Positions 42,019 to 50,419 of a DNA stretch of 64,000 nucleotides are shown one piece after another; within the stretch, counting starts at the first letter, position 1; each line of letters begins with the position of its first letter. The stretch is from Alloalcanivorax profundimaris (GTDB lineage: Bacteria; Pseudomonadota; Gammaproteobacteria; Pseudomonadales; Alcanivoracaceae): NCBI RefSeq assembly GCF_015265435.1, contig NZ_JABJWH010000012.1:1-64000 (forward strand). Direction: 5' to 3'. The translations under genes and the position numbers were made by a program. Below the pieces are notes generated by a model, which was given only the letters and a program-made list of their open reading frames with translations, was not told the origin of the DNA and searched no databases.

Positions 42019-42885
42019 TCAAACCGCCTGGCGTTTCAGGTCATGGGGCACGGACCACTGCTGGAAATGCCGGCGCTCGCAGTCGGCGATCCAGCGGTTC
42101 AGGTCCCACAGATCGGCGATCGGCGCGCCGGTGAACGGCAGGGTGTGCAGGTAGCCGTCCGGGCCGAACTCCGGGGTCATGGTGGTGGTGCTCAGGCCGC
42201 GCCGGCGCTGGGACGACCACACCGCTTCCCAGCAGCGCTGGTGGGCGGCCAGGGCGCCGGCGAATTCCGGCGCGCCGGGGTGCGGCACCTGGGGCCCCTG
42301 GTCGTAGCCCACCCGGCTGTGCACATGCAGGGCCTGCTCGGCGACCCGCTCGATGCTGTCCCACTCGGTGTCCGGCAGGCGCTCGCACACCACCGCCCAG
42401 TGGCTGAAGTCGCAGGTCACCGCCAGCTCCGGCACGCGCTCCAGAATCGCCACCGTGTTCCAGGGGCAGAAAAAGCTGCGCCCGCGATGGGTTTCGAAGC
42501 TGGCGGTGACGCCCAGGCCGGTGGCGATGTCCTGGGCCTCGGAGAAGAAGCGCACGCTGTCGTCGATGGACCAGGCATCGCAGCCACCCATTACGTTGGC
42601 GAACTCGGCGCCCAATTCACGGCCGGCGGCCAGTTGTGCCTCGAAATCCGCCAGGTGCTCTTCCACCGAGGCCTGGCGGCGCGGCACATAGCTGCCGGCG
42701 GTGCAGATTTCCTGAATCCAGCGCAGGCCGTAGGCGGCCAGGGCGCGGCCCAGGGCGTCGCGTTCGCCGTTGTCCGTTGGCAGGGGCGCCTCCAGGCCCT
42801 GGAAGCCGGCGTCCACCGCCAGCCGCGCCGCGTCGGCGACGTCGCCCGGATGTCCCCACAGGGTTTTGAAATGGCTCAGCTGCAT
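42019..42885 (-). CDS. Sugar phosphate isomerase/epimerase-like TIM-barrel enzyme
   Basis: A 288-residue AP_endonuc_2-family TIM barrel. Metal-site segments are recognisable: FANVMGGCDAWSIDD, SFETHRGRSFFCPWN, TCDFSHWAVVCERLP and a Glu in TMTPEFGPDGY. The ATG at 42885 has GGGAGG five bases upstream. It is first in the operon with the desaturase and ABC genes. Sugar isomerase activity is not implied, since many relatives act on unrelated compounds. Confidence 0.8.
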   Translation of the reverse strand: MQLSHFKTLWGHPGDVADAARLAVDAGFQGLEAPLPTDNGERDALGRALAAYGLRWIQEICTAGSYVPRRQASVEEHLADFEAQLAAGRELGAEFANVMGGCDAWSIDDSVRFFSEAQDIATGLGVTASFETHRGRSFFCPWNTVAILERVPELAVTCDFSHWAVVCERLPDTEWDSIERVAEQALHVHSRVGYDQGPQVPHPGAPEFAGALAAHQRCWEAVWSSQRRRGLSTTTMTPEFGPDGYLHTLPFTGAPIADLWDLNRWIADCERRHFQQWSVPHDLKRQAV

Positions 42886-42962
42886 GACGCCTCCCGTCAT
42901 CGTGGTGCCTGGGACGGGCGGAACCGGAGGGCGGGACACGCCGGCGCGGTTCTGTCCGTGGT

Positions 42963-42990
42963 TATACATGTCTAAGCAGCATTTGTGCCA
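42963..42990 (-). promoter_or_regulatory. Sigma54 promoter plus GTATA operator of the TIM-barrel/desaturase/ABC operon
   Basis: On the minus strand, TGGCACAAATGCTGCT (42990-42975) has the sigma54 GG-N10-GC spacing. CATGTATA (42970-42963) lies at the predicted start. The order of parts is the same as at 23983-24010 and 18561-18613. The leader to the ATG at 42885 is about 80 bases. Confidence 0.65.
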
Positions 42991-43037
42991 AAAATCGGGC
43001 GGCTAAAGAATGAGCGTAGCTTGTTGATTTGCAAGGA

Positions 43038-43076
43038 GGGTTTGGGGTTGGGAGGGAGGGGGTGGTTGGGGTTGGG
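43038..43076 (+). other. G-quadruplex-forming run
   Basis: Seven runs of three or more G occur within 39 bases on the plus strand (GGGTTTGGGGTTGGGAGGG, then more), with short loops. It lies in the 249-bp gap between the TIM-barrel operon promoter and the small secreted protein gene. Its strand is the template for the small protein gene only downstream of its stop. Confidence 0.6.
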
Positions 43077-43134
43077 CTGCACGCATAGGGAGCGGGGCGC
43101 ACCAGGAGGTTTCAGGGGTGCCGATTGGTCGGGG

Positions 43135-43518
43135 TTAGCGGAGCAAGGGCGGAGGGGCTTCGCGCCGGGGTGGGCGTTGCGGCCGGACGCCCTGCCCGAG
43201 AGTGTTGCCCATCCGGTTACGCAGGGTGGAACGGCTGAATTGTCCGCTGCGGTTGGGCGACTGGTGAATCACCGATTCGGCGTTCAGCCGTGGTCGGTTC
43301 CGGACCTGCTCGCCTGCATGGCTCGGCGCCATTTTTTCCTGGTAACACTCATAGGGCAGGGCGCGCTGGCCGTTCACTTCCACGGTGATGCAGGGCGGCG
43401 CGTCGTCGTTTCCACCGCCATCATTCGGGGCGGCCCCGGCCAGCGTGGCCAGCAGGGCGATGCCCGCCAGTGCCGTCGCCAGGCACCGCGGACCCATGGG
43501 GTCGTGGTGTGCCGCCAT
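43135..43518 (-). CDS. Small secreted protein of unknown function
   Basis: A 127-residue protein with an N-terminal signal-like helix (CLATALAGIALLATLAGAAP). The mature part is short and polar, with CITVEVNGQRALPYECYQEK, two cysteines likely to pair, and a basic Arg/Pro-rich tail. ATG 43518 has AAGGAA a few bases upstream; a second Met at residue 8 is possible. It is divergent from the tpsB locus and could be an accessory of it. I do not recognise a family. Confidence 0.5.
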   Translation of the reverse strand: MAAHHDPMGPRCLATALAGIALLATLAGAAPNDGGGNDDAPPCITVEVNGQRALPYECYQEKMAPSHAGEQVRNRPRLNAESVIHQSPNRSGQFSRSTLRNRMGNTLGQGVRPQRPPRREAPPPLLR

Positions 43519-43601
43519 CCTGCTTCATTCCTTCCTGTTCCGGGTCCGGCCTACCTTGCCGCCATCCCGGTGGCGCCACAATGTCGGGCCACGCAAGCCG
43601 G

Positions 43602-43649
43602 ATGAATTTTTTATGAAATGAATACGGTTTCGCCACGCTGAAACAGTCT
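43602..43649 (+). promoter_or_regulatory. Bipartite motif, copy 1 (upstream of tpsB)
   Basis: ATGAATTTTTTATGAAAT (43602-43619), then 26 bases, then GTCT (43646-43649). The same layout recurs at 43777-43824 and 53920-53967. It may be a promoter or activator site for the sigma factor encoded at 52545-53090. Confidence 0.45.
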
Positions 43650-43712
43650 TGTTCTCTGTTGATCGGAGCATTCCATTTATAAAAAGACGGAACACGGTCG
43701 GCAATCAGGTGA

Positions 43713-43744
43713 CCGCCGCCCTTCGCCGGGCGGCGGATTTTTTC
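43713..43744 (+). terminator. Strong intrinsic terminator upstream of tpsB
   Basis: CCGCCGCCC and GGGCGGCGG (43713-43736) form a perfect 9-bp stem with a TTCGCC loop, followed by ATTTTTT. No plus-strand gene ends here, so it would end a short RNA started near the 43602 motif. Alternatively it insulates tpsB. Confidence 0.8.
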
Positions 43745-43776
43745 GCGTCCGCCGCTGTAATCCTCTAACCGGCGTT

Positions 43777-43824
43777 ATGAATTTTTGGTGACAAAAGTTC
43801 GGTCATGGTGGGCGGGCCACGTCT
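43777..43824 (+). promoter_or_regulatory. Bipartite motif, copy 2 (upstream of tpsB)
   Basis: ATGAATTTTTGGTGACAA (43777-43794), then 26 bases, then GTCT (43821-43824). It is nearest to the tpsB start, 50 bases upstream of ATG 43877, and lies past the terminator. It is therefore the best candidate for tpsB expression. Confidence 0.45.
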
Positions 43825-43876
43825 TAAAACTGTTAACTGAATCACTGCCTCTTTTTTAGTGCCGAGTCCTTTGCCC

Positions 43877-45472
43877 ATGTTTGATGCGCACGGAAGAACG
43901 TCAGGTTTTATCACCAAGGGGGGCGCATGGCTTTTTATTCTGCTGTTGCTGAGCCCGCCGCTGGCCGCCCAGGAGGCGGCCACCACCACCGTTACCATTC
44001 GGGAGTACATCGTTCGCGGTAACACCGTGTTGGATAACCGCGCCATCGAGAAAGCGGTGTATCCGTATCTTGGGCCGGACAGGACACTGAGCGACATTCA
44101 GAGCGCCCGCGCGGCCCTGCAGAAGGCCTACCAGGAGCGGGGCTATCAATCGGTGTACGTGGAGCTCCCGGAGCAGAAGGTGTCCGGCGGGGTGGTCTAT
44201 CTGCTGGTTTCCGAGGTCACCGTGGGACGGGTGCGGGTGGTGGGCGCCAAGTACCATTCGCCGCTGGCGATCCGCCAGGAGGTGCCGGCGCTTAGCCGGG
44301 GCGTGGTGCCGGATTTCGAGCTGGTCCAGGAACAGCTCACCAAGGTCAACCGCTCCGGCAAGCGTCAGGTCATGCCGCTGGTCAAGGAAGGACGAGTACC
44401 CGGTACCATGGATGTGGACCTGTCGGTGGAGGATCAGCGGCCCTGGAACGCCAGCCTGACCCTGAATAACGATTACAGCGCCGACACCGAGAAGCTGCGC
44501 ACGGTCGCAACCTTGTCCCATTCCAACCTTTGGCAACGTGGCCACAGTGCTTCCCTGACCTTTTTCACCGCGCCGGAAAATACCGACAACGCCGAGGTCT
44601 GGTCCTTCAGCTACGAAGCGCCGTTGAGCGACCGCTGGTCCACCCGGCTCAGCGGCTATACCTCGGACAGCGACGTGGCCACGGTGGGCGGCACCAATGT
44701 GCTGGGCCGGGGCCACTCCTATGGCATCGCGGCGGTGTACAGCCTGCCTTTCGACGGGACCTGGGGGCATTCCTTTACCGCCGGCATCGACTTCAAGGAT
44801 TTCGAGGAGGCGCTGCGTTTCGGTGGCGAGGAGGACCAGGTGCCGTTGGAATACGCCCCCTTCACCTTCTCCTACGACGGTTACTTCTTCACCGACGACT
44901 ACCAGGGCTTCCTGAATCTCAGTCTGGTGACCGCCTCCGACGAGATTCCCTCCGGTGGCAGCGGCTGGCGGGAATTCGATTACAAGCGCTACAAGGCGAG
45001 CCCGGACTTCGCCGTGCTCAAGGCGGACGCCAACCTGGAGTGGCAGCTCAAGAACTGGGTGCTGGCCGGCAAGGTACGGGGCCAGGCGGCCTCCGGGCCG
45101 CTGATCTCCAACGAGCAATTCGCCGTGGGCGGCGCCGGCTCGGTGCGCGGGTACCTGGCCGCCGAGCAGGCCGCCGACGACGGCTACCTGGCCAGCCTGG
45201 AGTTGCGTACCCCGTCCCTGGACGGCTGGTTCGGCAACCCCTGGCGCCTGCTGCGCTTCCATGTGTTCGGGGAAGGCGCCCAGTTGCAGTTGCGTGATCC
45301 GCTGCCGGAACAGGAAGCCCGCTTCGACCTGGCCAGCGTCGGCGTTGGCGCCCGCGCCGAGCTGTGGGATTACGTCAGCGGCTCCGTGGATCTGGGTTAC
45401 CCGCTGGCGGAAACCGGCGACACCGAGAAGTACGACCCCCGGGTGCACTTCAGCGTTACCGCGCGCTTTTGA
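43877..45472 (+). CDS. TpsB-type outer membrane transporter (ShlB/FhaC family)
   Basis: A protein of about 531 residues that would export the giant TpsA protein across the outer membrane. It has a signal peptide (WLFILLLLSPPLAAQ) and POTRA-type domains (VTIREYIVRGNTVLDNRAIE and YLLVSEVTVGRVRVVGAKYH). A 16-strand beta-barrel follows, with the conserved VGGAGSVRGY motif of the plug loop and a C-terminal aromatic residue (VHFSVTARF). ATG 43877 was preferred to a GTG at 43859; neither has a clear ribosome binding site. Its likely substrate gene lies 8.5 kb downstream. Confidence 0.85.
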   Translation: MFDAHGRTSGFITKGGAWLFILLLLSPPLAAQEAATTTVTIREYIVRGNTVLDNRAIEKAVYPYLGPDRTLSDIQSARAALQKAYQERGYQSVYVELPEQKVSGGVVYLLVSEVTVGRVRVVGAKYHSPLAIRQEVPALSRGVVPDFELVQEQLTKVNRSGKRQVMPLVKEGRVPGTMDVDLSVEDQRPWNASLTLNNDYSADTEKLRTVATLSHSNLWQRGHSASLTFFTAPENTDNAEVWSFSYEAPLSDRWSTRLSGYTSDSDVATVGGTNVLGRGHSYGIAAVYSLPFDGTWGHSFTAGIDFKDFEEALRFGGEEDQVPLEYAPFTFSYDGYFFTDDYQGFLNLSLVTASDEIPSGGSGWREFDYKRYKASPDFAVLKADANLEWQLKNWVLAGKVRGQAASGPLISNEQFAVGGAGSVRGYLAAEQAADDGYLASLELRTPSLDGWFGNPWRLLRFHVFGEGAQLQLRDPLPEQEARFDLASVGVGARAELWDYVSGSVDLGYPLAETGDTEKYDPRVHFSVTARF

Positions 45473-45535
45473 ACGCCATGCCATGAAGACCTTAACGACA
45501 ACGGACCCAATTGCTTTTTTTCGGAGTGCCTGACC

Positions 45536-47473
45536 ATGCGACAACGTCTACTCATACTCATTCTCTCCTGCCTGGGGGCGCTGGCGCCGGCTCTGGCCCA
45601 GGCCTGGTGGCAGGAAGACTGGAGCTACCGCAAGCAGATCACCGTGGATACCACCCAGGAAGGCGCCGCTATCACCGAGCGGGTGGGGCGGGTGCCGGTG
45701 CTGGTCCGCCTGCACACGGGCAACTTCAGCTTCGACGGCGTCAAGGAAAACGGCGCCGACCTGCGTTTCGTGCTCGGTGACGATGAAACGGTGCTCAACC
45801 ATCGCATAGAGAGTTTCGATGCCCTGCTCGGGGTGGCTTACATCTGGGTGGACGTGCCGGAGATCCAGGGCGGAGCCCGCCAGGACATCTGGATGTATTA
45901 CGGCAATCCGCAGGCGCCTTTGCCGGACAGCAATCAGGTATTCGACGCCGACTACGCCGGCGTTTATCACTTCGACGGCGCGCCGGGCGGCAGCGCCGAT
46001 GACGCCACCGCCTACAACAACGATTCCACCAACCCGGTGCCCGGCACCACCACCGGCGTGATCGCCCAGGCCGCGCAATTCAGTGGTGAGCCGCTGATGC
46101 TGCCGGCCTCGCCGTCCCTGGCGGTAACCGCCGGCGGCGCCTTCAGCTTCAGTGCCTGGATCAAGGCGCCCCAGGCCGCCGGCGAGCAGCTTCTCTACGC
46201 CCGCCGCCAGGGCGGCAATGCCCTGCTGATCGGTATCGCCAACGGCGTGCCCTTCGTGGAAGTGAACGGCCAGCGCAGCGAGCGGGGCCAGCCGCTGGCC
46301 GCCGATCAATGGCAGCACCTGGCGGTGACCGCCGGCGCCCGGGGCGTGACGCTTTATCTCAATGGCCGTCAGGCGGGCCAGATGGCGGTGGCGCTGCCGG
46401 CCTTCAACGGCGTCGCCGCCCTGGGCGGTGACGTGCCCGGTTACCGGGCGGGCGTGGCCGGTGGCGCTGAAGGCGCCAATGACAGTACCGGGGAAAATGC
46501 CGGGGAAGGCAACGGCGAAGGCGCCACCGACGCCGCCTTGGCGGATGCCGGGGAAGGTGAAACGCCGGCCGCCCTGGCGCCGGCCACCGGCTTCACCGGC
46601 GCCATGGACGAGGTGCGCCTGTCCCGGGTGGAACGGTCCCCCGCTTTGCTGCGCGCCAGCGCCCTGTCCCAGGGGCCGGAGTCGCGGCTGCTGGTGTTCG
46701 GCGTGGACGAGGAGCAATCCGGGTTCGGCTTCGGTGCCCTGGGTTTCCTGCTCTCCTCGGTGCCGGTGGATGCCTGGGTGATCATCGGTGTGCTGGCGCT
46801 GATGATGGTGCAGACCTGGGTGGTCATGTTCCAGAAATTCCGCCAGGCCCGGCGTACCGACGAGGCCAACGCCGAGTTCCGCGACGCCTTCGCCGGCGTT
46901 GGCACCCGCCTGGAAGTTCTGGCTGATGACCGGGACCTGGGCGAGCGCCTGGCGCACTCGTCCCTGTGGCGGCTCTATCAGGTGGCGGTGCGCGAGCTGC
47001 GCGTGCGCCGCGAGCAGGGCGCCGACACCGACCGCATTTCCTCGGAAACCCTGGAAGCCATCCGCGCCTCCATGGACGCGGTGCGTACCAATGAAAACCG
47101 CGCCCTGGGCCACCGCCTGGGCGTGCTCTCCAACGCCATCGCCGGCGGCCCCTACATCGGCCTGCTGGGCACCGTGCTGGGCATCATGGTGGTGTTCCTG
47201 GGCACCGCCATGGCCGGCAACGTGAACATCAACGCGGTGGCTCCGGGCATGGCCGCGGCCCTGCTGGCCACGGCGGCGGGTCTGTTCGTCGCCATCCCGG
47301 CGCTGTTCGCCTACAACCGCCTGAACGGCCGCAACCGGGAAATCAGCTCCGACATGCGCGTGTTCCTGGACGAGTTCGTGACCCGTCTGGCGGAACTGCG
47401 CGGCGCCGGCTCCCCTCACTCGCCGTCCGTCGCGGCCGACCTGTCGGTCGGCCGCCGGGACGCCCTGGCATAA
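45536..47473 (+). CDS. ExbB/TolQ-type proton channel subunit fused to a DUF2341/LamG-like domain
   Basis: A 645-residue fusion. It has a signal peptide (LILILSCLGALAPALAQAWW), a DUF2341 segment (WSYRKQITVDT and DIWMYYGNPQAP) and a LamG-like lectin fold (AFSFSAWIKAP and MDEVRLSRVERSP). A Glu/Gly-rich linker leads into an ExbB/MotA-type membrane part from about residue 410 (WVIIGVLALMMVQTWVVMFQ, then YIGLLGTVLGIMVVFLGTAM). Ordinary ExbB is about 240 residues. The added domain would sit in the periplasm and could contact the envelope or the TPS cargo. Confidence 0.85.
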   Translation: MRQRLLILILSCLGALAPALAQAWWQEDWSYRKQITVDTTQEGAAITERVGRVPVLVRLHTGNFSFDGVKENGADLRFVLGDDETVLNHRIESFDALLGVAYIWVDVPEIQGGARQDIWMYYGNPQAPLPDSNQVFDADYAGVYHFDGAPGGSADDATAYNNDSTNPVPGTTTGVIAQAAQFSGEPLMLPASPSLAVTAGGAFSFSAWIKAPQAAGEQLLYARRQGGNALLIGIANGVPFVEVNGQRSERGQPLAADQWQHLAVTAGARGVTLYLNGRQAGQMAVALPAFNGVAALGGDVPGYRAGVAGGAEGANDSTGENAGEGNGEGATDAALADAGEGETPAALAPATGFTGAMDEVRLSRVERSPALLRASALSQGPESRLLVFGVDEEQSGFGFGALGFLLSSVPVDAWVIIGVLALMMVQTWVVMFQKFRQARRTDEANAEFRDAFAGVGTRLEVLADDRDLGERLAHSSLWRLYQVAVRELRVRREQGADTDRISSETLEAIRASMDAVRTNENRALGHRLGVLSNAIAGGPYIGLLGTVLGIMVVFLGTAMAGNVNINAVAPGMAAALLATAAGLFVAIPALFAYNRLNGRNREISSDMRVFLDEFVTRLAELRGAGSPHSPSVAADLSVGRRDALA

Positions 47474-47483
47474 GGAGAACCGC

Positions 47484-47909
47484 ATGGCTTCCGTTAAGGC
47501 TTCCATGGACGACGACGAACAGGACGGCCCGGTGGATGGCATCAACATCACGCCTTTGGTGGATGTGCTGATGGTGGTGCTGGTGATGTTCATCCTCACC
47601 GCCACCGCGCAAGTGGCCGGCATTCAGGTGGACCTGCCCAAGGCCAGCGCCTCGGTGTCCTTGTCCGAGCCCAAGACCAAGGCGGTGTCGGTGAACAACG
47701 ACGGCCAGATTTTCCTGGACGCCTACCCGGTGACGCTGGACGAGTTGGAAGACCGGCTGCGCACGGAAAAGGCCACCAACCCGGATTTCCCGGTGGTGGT
47801 GCGCGGCGACGCGGCGGTGCAGTACCAGAAAGTGGTGGAGGTGCTCGACGTCCTGCGCCGCCTGGAGCTGGCCCAGGTGGGCCTGGTCACCGGTAAACCC
47901 AAGAACTGA
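47484..47909 (+). CDS. ExbD/TolR-family protein
   Basis: A 141-residue single-TM protein. The key Asp of the proton path is D27 in NITPLVDVLMVVLVMFILTA. A periplasmic domain follows with DGQIFLDAYPVTLDELEDRL and the conserved VVRGDAAVQYQKVVEVLDVL. It begins ten bases after the ExbB-like gene and is followed by tonB after 19 bases. Confidence 0.9.
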   Translation: MASVKASMDDDEQDGPVDGINITPLVDVLMVVLVMFILTATAQVAGIQVDLPKASASVSLSEPKTKAVSVNNDGQIFLDAYPVTLDELEDRLRTEKATNPDFPVVVRGDAAVQYQKVVEVLDVLRRLELAQVGLVTGKPKN

Positions 47910-47928
47910 TTGGACGGACCCGAACGAG

Positions 47929-48645
47929 ATGCCACAGCAAGCACCGAAACCGAGCCGCCGGGACGCCGCGCGCAACCGCCGCATCGCCGCCGTGGCCACC
48001 ACCCTGGGCGTGGTGCTGGCGGTGGCCCTGGTGGGCGCGTTGATCTGGTACTGGGCCAATCAGACCGCCGGCGTGCGCCGTCAGGTGCCCAAGCAGGACA
48101 TGGTCGTGCCGTTGCCGCCGCCACCGCCGCCGGAGGAACAGCCGGAGCCGGAACCGGAGCCCGAACCGGAGGAGCAGGTGGAACCGGAGCCGGTGCCCGA
48201 GGAGCCCACGCCGGTGGAGGAACCCACCCCGGAGGAACCGCCTTCACCGTCCCAGGACCTGTCCGAGGCGATGCAGATTGACGGCGAGTCCCAGGCCGGC
48301 AACGACGCCTTCAACATCGGCGCCGGCAGCGGCGGTGGCATGGGCGGCTCCGGCGCCGGCGCGGCGGGCAACGCCACCTACGGCCAGTACCTGTCCTACG
48401 CCTTCCAGCGGAAGCTGCGCGAAAACCGGGACATTCGCCACCTCAGCTATCGGGTGGAGGTGAATCTCTGGCTGGACCCGGACGGCCGGGTCACGCGGGT
48501 GGAGATGCTGTCCTCCAGCGGCGACCAGGACGTGGACCGGCGGATTGTGAACGCCCTGCGCGACATGGACGCGCTGGATCAGAAACCGCCGCGGTCACTG
48601 ACCTTGCCGGTGCGCATGTCACTGCAGGGACGGCGGCCGGGATGA
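47929..48645 (+). CDS. TonB-family energy transducer
   Basis: A 238-residue protein. One membrane helix (TTLGVVLAVALVGALIWYW), a long Pro/Glu-rich rod (LPPPPPPEEQPEPEPEPEPE) and a Gly-rich hinge lead to a C-terminal TonB domain (HLSYRVEVNLWLDPDGRVTR). It would carry the force of the ExbB/ExbD-like pair to an outer-membrane partner. The nearest candidates are the porin and TpsB, as no TonB-dependent receptor is in the window. Confidence 0.85.
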   Translation: MPQQAPKPSRRDAARNRRIAAVATTLGVVLAVALVGALIWYWANQTAGVRRQVPKQDMVVPLPPPPPPEEQPEPEPEPEPEEQVEPEPVPEEPTPVEEPTPEEPPSPSQDLSEAMQIDGESQAGNDAFNIGAGSGGGMGGSGAGAAGNATYGQYLSYAFQRKLRENRDIRHLSYRVEVNLWLDPDGRVTRVEMLSSSGDQDVDRRIVNALRDMDALDQKPPRSLTLPVRMSLQGRRPG

Positions 48646-48709
48646 ACAACGACCTCGCGGCCATCAACACGGCAGCCACAAACACGATCTTTTTCAGGAG
48701 CCCTTTAGC

Positions 48710-50398
48710 ATGAACAGGCAATTCAACCGCTGGGCGCTGGCCCTGGCGGTCGCGGCCGCCCTGGCCGGACCCGCCCAGGCGCAGACCGGCGACCAGGCGC
48801 AAGCGTCGCCGGCCGTGTCCGGCAACACCACCGTGCATCTGATCCGCCTGCTGGTGGAGCAGGGCGTGATCACCGAGGAGCAGGCCGGGGCTCTGATGGA
48901 GCAGGCGCGCCGGGAAGCCCGGGCCGAACAGGAAGCCCGGGAACCGGACGTGCGCGAAGGGGATGTGCGCGTGCCCTATATTCCGGAAACCGTGCGCGAC
49001 GGGATCCGCGCCGAGGTCAAGGAAGAGGTGATCACCCAGGCCAAGGAGGAGAACTGGGCGGCGCCCAACACCTTCCCGGAATGGGTCTCCCGGGTGGAAT
49101 GGTCCGGCGACGTGCGGGTGCGCAACGAGTCCCGCTTCCGCGCCAACGACAACAGCGACCAGGTGGCCGATTACCAGGAATGGAACGACACCGAGTACGA
49201 CATTTCCGTCCCGAACGTCTTTCCACCCTTGTTGAATACCCGTCAGGACCGGGAGAACCTGCTGCGCGTCCGTGCGCGCTTCGGCCTGGAAGCGGACCTG
49301 GGCAAGCAATGGCGCACCGGCCTGCGCCTGGCCACCGGCAGTAGCGACAGTCCGGTGTCCACCACCCAGACCCTGGGCGGCGGCCTGAGCAAGAAGGACA
49401 TCTGGCTGGACCGGGCCTGGATCAGCTGGCACCCGGGGATCTGGACCTTCACCGCCGGCCGCGCCAAGAACCCCTTCGTCTCCACGGACATTCTTTACTC
49501 CGGGGAACTGGGCTTCGACGGCGTCTCGGCGGGCTGGAACGATGTGTCCGTGGGGGAGCACGGCGCCTTCTTCGGCACCCTGGGCGCCTTCCCGCTGGGC
49601 TACATCTCCGATGACTTCCCGTCCGACGAACAGAACAAGAAAGCCAGCGAGGACAAATGGCTGTTCGGTGCCCAGCTTGGCATCGACTGGCGCTTCCAGG
49701 AGGACCGGCGTTTCCTGGCCGCCCTGGCCTACTACGATTTCGACAATATTCAGGGCCAGCGTTCGTCCCCGTGCCCCCTCTACGCCGGCTATCAAAGCTG
49801 CCGCTCGGACTGGTCGGCGCCGGCCTTCATGCAGAAGGGCAACAGCGTTTTCCTGCTGCGCGACATCGTTCTCGAACCCGGCAACGAGGCGGACACCGCC
49901 ATGCCGCAACTGGTGGGCCTGGCGTCGGAGTTCCAGCTCCTCGACATCAACCTGCGCTGGCGCACGCCCCTGTTCAATGACTATGAGCTGAGCCTGGCGG
50001 GTAACTACATCCACAACCTGGCCTACGACGAGGACGAGATGTTCGAGCGCTCGGACGGCCTGATTCTCAACAACTTCGACACCAACGGCGAACTGGAAAG
50101 CGGCGCCGATGCCTGGATGGTGCACGCCGCCTTTGGTGATGATCTGGACCTGGCCCGGGCCGGCAACTGGCAAGTGTTCTTCGGCTATAAGTACATCGAG
50201 CCGGACGCCCTGCCGGATGCCTTCAATGACTCTTCCTTCCATCTCGGTGGTACCAACGCCAAGGGCTACTTCCTGGGCGGCAGCTATGCGTTCACCCCGG
50301 ACCTGTCCGCCCGTGGCCGCTGGCTGAGCGCGGAAGAGGTGTATGGGCAACCGCTGGCCATCGATGTCCTGCAACTGGAACTCAACGCGCGCTTCTGA
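48710..50398 (+). CDS. Putative outer-membrane porin (Porin_5-like)
   Basis: A 562-residue beta-barrel protein. A signal peptide ends at AQA. A short helical region (HLIRLLVEQGVITEEQAGAL) and a charged linker follow, then many amphipathic strands (VEWSGDVRVRNESRFR and WRTGLRLATGSSDSP). The protein ends in Phe (LQLELNARF), as expected for barrel insertion. It sits 64 bp after tonB, so TonB may act on it, which is unusual for porins. Confidence 0.78.
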   Translation: MNRQFNRWALALAVAAALAGPAQAQTGDQAQASPAVSGNTTVHLIRLLVEQGVITEEQAGALMEQARREARAEQEAREPDVREGDVRVPYIPETVRDGIRAEVKEEVITQAKEENWAAPNTFPEWVSRVEWSGDVRVRNESRFRANDNSDQVADYQEWNDTEYDISVPNVFPPLLNTRQDRENLLRVRARFGLEADLGKQWRTGLRLATGSSDSPVSTTQTLGGGLSKKDIWLDRAWISWHPGIWTFTAGRAKNPFVSTDILYSGELGFDGVSAGWNDVSVGEHGAFFGTLGAFPLGYISDDFPSDEQNKKASEDKWLFGAQLGIDWRFQEDRRFLAALAYYDFDNIQGQRSSPCPLYAGYQSCRSDWSAPAFMQKGNSVFLLRDIVLEPGNEADTAMPQLVGLASEFQLLDINLRWRTPLFNDYELSLAGNYIHNLAYDEDEMFERSDGLILNNFDTNGELESGADAWMVHAAFGDDLDLARAGNWQVFFGYKYIEPDALPDAFNDSSFHLGGTNAKGYFLGGSYAFTPDLSARGRWLSAEEVYGQPLAIDVLQLELNARF

Positions 50399-50419
50399 GC
50401 GGCGCGCGGGAGGAATGTC

